NCBI GenBank assembly: GCA_036365515.1
Contig: CM070873.1
Span: 193,997,104-194,061,103, forward strand
Direction of reading: 5' to 3'
Origin: Torymus aiolomorphi
Taxonomy: Eukaryota; Arthropoda; Insecta; Hymenoptera; Torymidae
Length of the DNA: 64,000 bases
In this document: one piece after another, positions 57,522 to 64,000 of the stretch
Layout: each line of letters begins with the position of its first letter
Position numbering within the stretch: the stretch's first letter is position 1
Position numbers and translations under genes: made by a program
The notes under the pieces: model-generated
Seen by the model: the letters and a program-made list of their open reading frames with translations, nothing else
Told to the model about the DNA's origin: nothing
The model's database searches: none

Positions 57522-59449
57522 GGTTATGGTCCCTATATTGCTTCCACGGCCCAGGATTAAAGATATCTACCTTATTCGGAAATTTCCAGTTTGTTCGGGC
57601 GAGAGTTCATGTGTCCGATGCGATAGCGGGAGAGCTTTTGTCTGTGTCTGGTGTAATTTCGGAAGAGTGTGTGTGTTGCGGCTGTATCAAAGAGTTGGTG
57701 GCCAGGGGACGAGCTACGCAAAGACGAGCATCCAAAAAGACGAGAGATGGATGGCCAGGACGAGAAGCTGCGTGCAGGCAGTAGGCATGTATGGAGACAT
57801 GTGGGTCTTATGGAGTATGACAGTAAGTACACGTACTTCAATCAGTATGATGTTCACGTGAAAGCATAGATAAATGGCAAGTTCTGTTGGATACGTTGAA
57901 ATTCGAATAGAAGAAAAAGGAAATTCTATAGAATTTCGGGAAGTTAACGGTGCGTGTGCATTTTGTAAAAACGGAAATTGGCGTGTGTGTTGCGTGTAAG
58001 AATAATGGCGTTGAAAACCGCTGCAAAATTCGTGGAGATTCAGTGCGCGTGAATTCGGGATGTGTGTCTTTCAACAGGAATAACCGCTTGGCAACCGAGA
58101 GGATTTTGCTCTTCCCAGAATCGGCGAGCGCGTACCAGCCGGGTGCGCTCGCACGTGCGGCAGGAGGAGCAGACAGGCGAGGCAGAAGAGTGACAGAGAA
58201 AAGACAATCGGCGGACAGGAGATGCCAGTCTCCTTGCGCGCTGGCGCTCGGGAACTCTTCCACTATCGGTCCGTGTCGAGCTGCCATCCCGTTCGGCTCA
58301 GCGCTCATTTTCGTGTATGTGTGCTGCGCGAGATGTGTGCGTAGCTCGCGCTTACGCTAACGAGCGCGTCTTCATAGCTGGTGCGGTGTCGAGCTATAAC
58401 TTCTTATGCGATAGCACGCAGGCCTGAGAGAAGGTGTGTGTCACACGCACACCGGTGGTAGTTTCTCTCCACGCGCTAAAACGTAAATGCGTATATGCGT
58501 TCTGTTCAGATTTATACAGCATGTATAATATCGCGTTCTCAAGGAATGCCTGATGTAACAGTCGCGCGGTTTAACAAATACGGCGAGTACGCATAGATGA
58601 GGGAATTATGTTAGGCGCCAGCCCGTGCGGTCTTGCGTGTCTGTGTGTACGCGTACCTCGTGGTGCGCTGCGCGGGTAATTGGGCCTTGCCGATCCTGAC
58701 GCAGTCTATTTGAATTTGCACGGATTAAAGCTGTTTTGGTCACGTACATACATACACGTTAATTTTACATTAAAATCAAATTTGATTAAAAAATACGTAT
58801 GGTGAGAAAAATAAAATGCTAGAAAGATGCGTACGGTGAGAAAAATTAAATGAGATCTATCTTGGCGAGTTAGGAATTTTGAAAAATAAAATCAATTGAT
58901 TCAACTAAGCTAAGACTTAGACATTTCAGCGACCGATGTGCAGCTGGATTTATGAGAGTACTTGACGCGTACTTTCAAGCTAAATGAAATACACGCTGAT
59001 AATGACGTTACGTCAGAGGTCAATTAAGAGTCGCTGACTCTTATACTATTGTCAGGAAATGTCTATGAGAGTGCTGAGTCTCTTAAGATGAGTTATGATG
59101 CGTTAAGAAGAGAATTTGATTATTTTGAGTAAAGAATAAAATACGCATGCATGCAACAAAATGTGCAAGTGTACTATAGGCCGGCATATAATCATACAAT
59201 TGCTAATTTACATCTAAGTTACATTAATTATAAATGCATCCTATAGATTCCGGGTTGAGTTGGGAGTGAATGCTTGTGTTTAGTATCTCGTAACCGACTC
59301 TCCTAGGGTAGGCATGGAAGAGGTCTAGTGTTGGAATCCTTGTGTGTCTACTCGTCTTGAATTCAGCAGTACTTGTGTTGGGTCAACTGATTTCTTGACA
59401 CCTTATTTTTGGTATATTGTTACACACACACACATATATATACATATAT

Positions 59450-59659
59450 TGTTATGAGTTTGTCTACCATCATCGAACATAAGAACAAAAGCGTTGCCAA
59501 GCGACTAGTTTGTTGTTCTCGATTCGAGTTAGTTGATTCGAGACGTTGTTGTTGATAACATGTTTTATTGTGTGTGCTTATGATCTTAAATAAAGTTATA
59601 TGTTATTCTTTTGTAATTATGGTTATTATTAATTATTGTATATGTATGTGAGTGTAACA
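59450..59659 (+). repeat. 5' LTR of the deleted gypsy element
   Basis: TGTTATGAGTTTGTCTACC ... GAGTGTAACA, with AATAAAG near 59588. Confidence 0.9.
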
Positions 59660-60264
59660 TTTTGGGGTTCGTCCGGGATTTTGAAGATGAAATAGGCGGA
59701 TTTGTAAAATCAGAAAAAAAAACGACGCATACACCGCTGTGTGTACCCTTCCGATCGAAGACCAGAGCACGGGCTGCTGCCGAAGTTTCTGCTGCCGAAA
59801 CTGCTGCGGCTAATACTACCGACACCGATTGATGCATTCGCTTGGTGGCTGGTAGCGCACGCTTGGGGACTGATACACGTATGATGACCGATGACTCATC
59901 GACATTGACATCTCACCGACGGTCGGTGTACTCCAGCCTACTCTTCTTCATGAAACGCTCTTGGAGCTTTAAAATTAAACCAGATGAGTACAACCCTACA
60001 TTCTAATACACAAACAACACCAACAACCTCCGTAGTCTACACGAGTAACAAGAACACACAGCGTATTAGGTCAGATGATAATTCATTTGGAAACACGAGA
60101 TCACTTGTTGAAAATTCGGTAACACCAATCGATTTAAAGTTAGGTTATAACGTAAAATCTGATATTTATGATAATCAACTGATAGTACGTCGCCTTTGTA
60201 TGAGTATTTAAATCAGTTCAATTTAATTGCAATTGTGTATACGTATATATGCTTTCTCTTTAAG

Positions 60265-60703
60265 TTCACACCGATCAGGGTCGTAACTTTGACTCTAAAC
60301 TAGTTAAAAAATTGTCCAACCTGCTAGGAATTCGAAAAACTAGGGCCACACCATTACACATATAACCGAATGATCAGGTAGAAAGACAATAAGACGATAC
60401 TCGAATACTTATCTAAATATATATCAGATAACCAAGAAGATTGGGATCGTTTGATTTCCTTGTGTATTTTTAGTTTACAGATCATCAGTACACTCAACAA
60501 TTGAGACCACTCCAGCGGAGATGTACACCGGGACTGATTTGAGACTTCCTCTGGATTTTATTCGAGGATATCCTCCCGAAGGAGAAGAATATTCAAATTA
60601 TGGAAGCTATGTTCGGAAACTGTCGGTTAAGGAGATCAATGATGTCGGTTTCTGCATCCAGAAGACACCAAAACACAAAAAGATCATTCATTTTGATCAA
60701 TGA
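60265..60703 (+). pseudogene. Integrase remnant of the deleted gypsy element
   Basis: Pieces read HTDQGRNFDSKLVKKLSNLL, NDQVER (near the third catalytic residue) and TTPAEMYTGTDLRLPLDF, which are integrase-core and downstream Ty3/gypsy motifs. There is an in-frame TAA at about 60362 and frame changes. Protease, RT and RNase H are missing. Confidence 0.85.
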
Positions 60704-61288
60704 CGACTTACCACGATAGGTAATTTCTTCTGCTCTGCTCACGGTTATTTTGAGCCGTGGTTTTTCCCGTCAGACACAGGGCAAATGCCAGCAGAGGTGA
60801 GGTACCACGGCATGCCAACTCACCACTTGTGTCCAAGAATTACCAACAAGATTCTACCCACCGATAATGACATGAAGATACCCGGATGAGCTAAGGATTA
60901 ACCCGCTTAAAATTAGACAATTTCAAAAAGATTTCAAGATGATTTCAAGATGTTTTCAAGAATTCAAGATGGACCAATTCAAGAGACAGGCCATTTGGCC
61001 GTGTGCGAAGGATCAGCCTGCTTGAAGAAGACGTCTTCTCTTTCGTTTTATCTTAAGATTTTCGGGACGACAATCTAAAAGGATGGAGAATAATGACACG
61101 ATGATGCCCAAAAATGACGATTCTATTTTTTTAAGAGACGGGTCCTCTGACCAGATAAGTCAAGTATCAACTCGCTTAAAAATAGATGATTTCAAGATGA
61201 TTTCAAGATGATTTCAAAATGATTTAAAGAATTCAAGATGGACCAATTCTGATTGTCGGGACGACAATCTGAAAGAAGGGGGAATAAT

Positions 61289-61501
61289 GTTATGTGTTCG
61301 TCTACCATCGTCGAACATAAGAACAAAAGCGTTGCCAAGCGACTAGTTTGTTGTTCTCGATTCGAGTTAGTTAGTTGATTCGAGACGTTGTTGTTGATAA
61401 CATGTTTTATTGTATGTGCTTATGATCTTAAATAAAGTTATATATTATTCTTTTGTAATTATGGTTATTATTAATTATTGTATGTGTGTGTGAGTGTAAC
61501 A
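61289..61501 (+). repeat. 3' LTR of the deleted gypsy element
   Basis: TGTTATGTGTTCGTCTACC ... GAGTGTAACA, followed by ATAT. Confidence 0.9.
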
Positions 61502-61686
61502 ATATTTATAAATGGTAAGCCTGGACTACATAATTTTGTTGTATTATACACCGAAAAGGATGCTTACCCCAAGTCAGGAAGGCCCGTTGAACAGGTGAAA
61601 AGAGAAAACGCTAGCGTATAAACCACTAAATATGCCAAAAATAAGACTGGAATCTCTTACCTTAACTCTTGCGGGCAAGATAACAG

Positions 61687-63062
61687 ATGACGGACAATTT
61701 GGCAAAGTTGAGTAGTCAAAACGGAGAGTTGACAGATGAGAAGGCTGATGAGAAAGATGAGGAGGCGACAGGCGATGAGAATAACAGGAATGAGAAAAAC
61801 GATGAGGAAAGAGTAAACATTCCTGACAGTTTACTCCGGGTAACTACTCATAAAATAAACAAATCAGGTGAACCTTTGCCAAATATAATAAGAAACAAAA
61901 GAGTATCTAAAAATGTTAAAAATTTAAGAGACACTAATCGAAATTGAAACCAAATCCTCTACTGTAAATAATGAAAATAATCTAACGTCCGATGTTACAG
62001 TTCTGGCGATACTAGAAAAGCAGAAAGCCGAGGTGGGACAGAGCATATTACAAATTCAAAGATTATGTTGGATATATTCCATGAATCTGATTACGACGTG
62101 ATTTGAATGTGCTAATAAAGACAGTTCAGCGGTCGTGAAAATGGAGGAAGCTAGATTGCATAAATTAAATTGCAAAATGGAAATTTATTTAAAATTGACA
62201 GTTATTCTGCCATTAGCACTTAAAGAAAATTTTCTCTAATTAAGAAAATTTGCGGACATCGGTTTGTGTATTGGGCAGCAAAAAGGTTGATATTTTTTAT
62301 GCCCGCTTAAAAGAAATATTTTTGTCAGGCGTGCACAGTTGTCCATATTGGTTAATTGTATTTGAAACAAGTAAAGATGATGAGTATAAACATAACATGC
62401 CAAACTTAGTCCATAAATACATATTAGCTAATTTAGCTTCTGAAAATATCAACGAGGTAAAATATGTAACACGTAGTGTTACTGCTAAAAGGAGATTGCT
62501 TAATAATGAGGTAATGAATGATAATGCAAAGGATCCCGAATCTGGAACTGAGACTCGAGAAATTACAATTGAGACAAATAAGAATAAATCAGATGAGAAT
62601 TCAGACAAGAAAGATAAATTTCCACAAAAGGAGTCTAAAAGTGAAAATTCTGGCGAGAAAACTGTAAATAAAAAGACTAAAAATGTGCTTTAACGACACT
62701 ATCTGTGATCGCGAAATTCAAGAAGTGGATGAAATGCCCTAACTGATTTAATAGATGAGAAGGTACCCCTTTTAAGGTCAATAATAAATTCAGTAACTAT
62801 AATCAGGCAATGTTGTGGCACGTAAGATTCGGGCATGCATCCGAGGCATCTCTTAAAGCACATTACAAGTGAAACTCTCCGATAATAAAGATTTAAATAA
62901 AGCAGTATTTGACAATGTTGTTAAAAATTGTGAAGTTTGTGCTATTCCAAATGTAACACATTGCCCTTTTCTCTTAACACGCAAAAGAGCCAGGTATCTT
63001 CTGAAAATAATACCCTCTGACATAATGGGTCACATTTCTCTATCATCTCATCCAAAAGGCTA
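61687..63062 (+). pseudogene. Copia gag/pol remnants (copy 2)
   Basis: 61687-61947 repeats the acidic Gag N-terminus seen in copy 1. GTEHITNSKIMLDIFHESDY (62035) is the protease remainder. 62330-62693 has the variable Glu/Lys/Ser-rich linker. The pre-integrase HHCC region (LWHVRFGHAS, 62815) and VCAIPNVTHCPFL give the zinc module, and MGHISLSSHPKG starts the integrase. Frame-broken throughout. Confidence 0.75.
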
Positions 63063-63085
63063 AAGATTTATATCTGTATTAGCAG

Positions 63086-63560
63086 GTGAGCTATATAACT
63101 TCTGGCTCACTTACAATCGGAGTTGGCGCTCGGTAAGGTAGAGCGGTACCTTGCTGGCGGCCAGTAATTGCAGGGAGGATGATAAACCAACCTTACCAGC
63201 AGTCGATAACCCAAATCAGCTTACCAACAGGGCAGAATACTATGTAGATTGATAACCCAACCGTCAATCGGTAGAGCGCTGTCGGCAGGGTGGTCCAAAT
63301 CTACCTTATCGATAGTCGATAATCCTACCTTACCAGAGGAGTAGTCTACATTATCCCCAAATCTACCGGCAGAGCAGATAACCCAATCTTACCGGTAGAG
63401 CAGTCTACCTTACGTACAGAGTAGATAACACAACTATATATTATCATATAACCAAACTCTACCTTACCGACAGAGCAGTTTACCTTAGCGACAGAGCTGG
63501 TAACCTCCATCGATAATATGCTACTATCTCCGAATGCATTTCTCCGCTGTCACCCATCCA
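63086..63560. repeat. Degenerate minisatellite of ACCTTACCGGTAGAGCAG-type units
   Basis: Words TCTACCTTACC, GGTAGAGCAG and GATAACCCAA alternate about every 35-45 bp through at least ten imperfect units. Confidence 0.7.
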
Positions 63561-64000
63561 AATGCTGCTTAAAGGTAGAGTACAGTTGAAAACAAAAATT
63601 TTCACTCTAAATAAAATATAAATTGTAATACACTAACATATTTTACACAAAAAAATCTAATTTTCTGCCAATTTTGAAGGACTTTCATCGATTACATTTG
63701 GATTTATCCTGTGAAGTTCGGAAATAAGTGGAAATAAATAGTAATTGGTTTTATGTATGATTATTATATAAAATACAATAATTTATTTACCAATACAATC
63801 TGCTGGCTTCTGGTAGATCGATGCGTTGTAATTTTACTTACAATTCTTTTTCTATAATTGTTCTTTACGTTGAGAATTTACACTTGCTTTTATAAATTTA
63901 CTATAAGTAACTTATAAGATCTGCTTACTAGAAGAGTAAGGCTTACGATTACAATTTCAATAATTTATAAGATCTGCTTGCTAGATGAGTAAGGCTTACG
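63561..64000. other. AT-rich end of window with the start of a tandem repeat
   Basis: TTATAAGATCTGCTTACTAG to GAGTAAGGCTTACG at 63911-63950 recurs at 63964-64000 (about 51-bp period) and runs off the window. No gene. Confidence 0.6.

Larger units (their letters stand above)
59450..61501 (+). mobile_element. Internally deleted Ty3/gypsy element inside copia copy 2
   Basis: LTRs 59450-59659 (210 bp) and 61289-61501 (213 bp) are nearly identical, differing by a few substitutions and a 4-bp insertion. Flanking ATAT is a 4-bp duplication (59446-59449, 61502-61505). TGGGGTTCGTCCGGGAT after the first LTR resembles a tRNA-Pro primer-binding site. GAAAGAAGGGGGA precedes the second LTR. Only a gag-like start and the integrase remain inside. 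Confidence 0.88.
57198..63085 (+). mobile_element. Degenerate Ty1/copia retrotransposon, copy 2 (3' end lost)
   Basis: 5' LTR, a roughly 2.1-kb leader without an open gene, broken gag and pol pieces, interrupted by a gypsy element at 59450-61501. Homology to copy 1 runs 58316-59449 and 61502-63085, with the middle of gag deleted near 61990-62035. The end at about 63085 abuts minisatellite. Confidence 0.8.

Overview
The window is eukaryotic, almost certainly from an insect genome. Hymenoptera, perhaps an ant, is plausible but unproven. It is a dense graveyard of nested transposable elements with long dinucleotide microsatellites. I found no convincing host gene, only one weak candidate terminal exon at 42311-42478. 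The element types are BEL/Pao, env-bearing Ty3/gypsy, Ty1/copia, CR1/jockey-type non-LTR, piggyBac, Helitron, MITE and foldback.

Region A (1-24198) is dominated by one very large Ty3/gypsy-type endogenous retrovirus on the minus strand. From right to left it has a candidate 1.1-kb LTR, a primer-binding site, gag, protease, a 60-bp tandem coding repeat, RT-RNase H-integrase, a glycoprotein resembling chuvirus G, a small free-standing Gag-capsid-like ORF, two cysteine-rich ORFs, and a second unrelated envelope gene of the baculovirus F/errantivirus type. Beyond that a further Cys/Trp-rich open frame runs off the left edge. Two younger elements are nested in it. A 6.55-kb BEL/Pao element (1329-7880, 5-bp target duplication, LTRs differing at 5 of 539 positions) splits the cytoplasmic tail of the F-type envelope. 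A 2.1-kb 5'-truncated jockey-like element (17760-19901, 8-bp target duplication) splits pol between protease and RT. Removing either insertion would restore the reading frame. Without them, the stretch from the LTR to the end of the F-type gene is about 13.3 kb, large for an errantivirus-like element.

Region B (24506-33934) is a decayed copia element with a 3' LTR and a decayed piggyBac element inside it. A related copia copy (57198-63085) has a 5' LTR and carries an internally deleted gypsy element (59450-61501). The first copia copy preserves the empty target site of that insertion.

Region C (34-57 kb) has two CR1/jockey-superfamily non-LTR elements, each starting with GGTAAGTG directly after a long (TC)n tract and ending AATAAA-(TCTA)n-(TC)n, which suggests microsatellite-targeted insertion. 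It also holds a gypsy RT-RNase H fragment, a split Helitron, MITEs, foldback elements, a near-perfect 65-bp palindrome, and a roughly 100-bp satellite-like repeat at two loci. The right end (63.1-64 kb) is degenerate minisatellite.

The most interesting object is the two-glycoprotein retrovirus with its accessory-gene block at about 9.8-13.6 kb.
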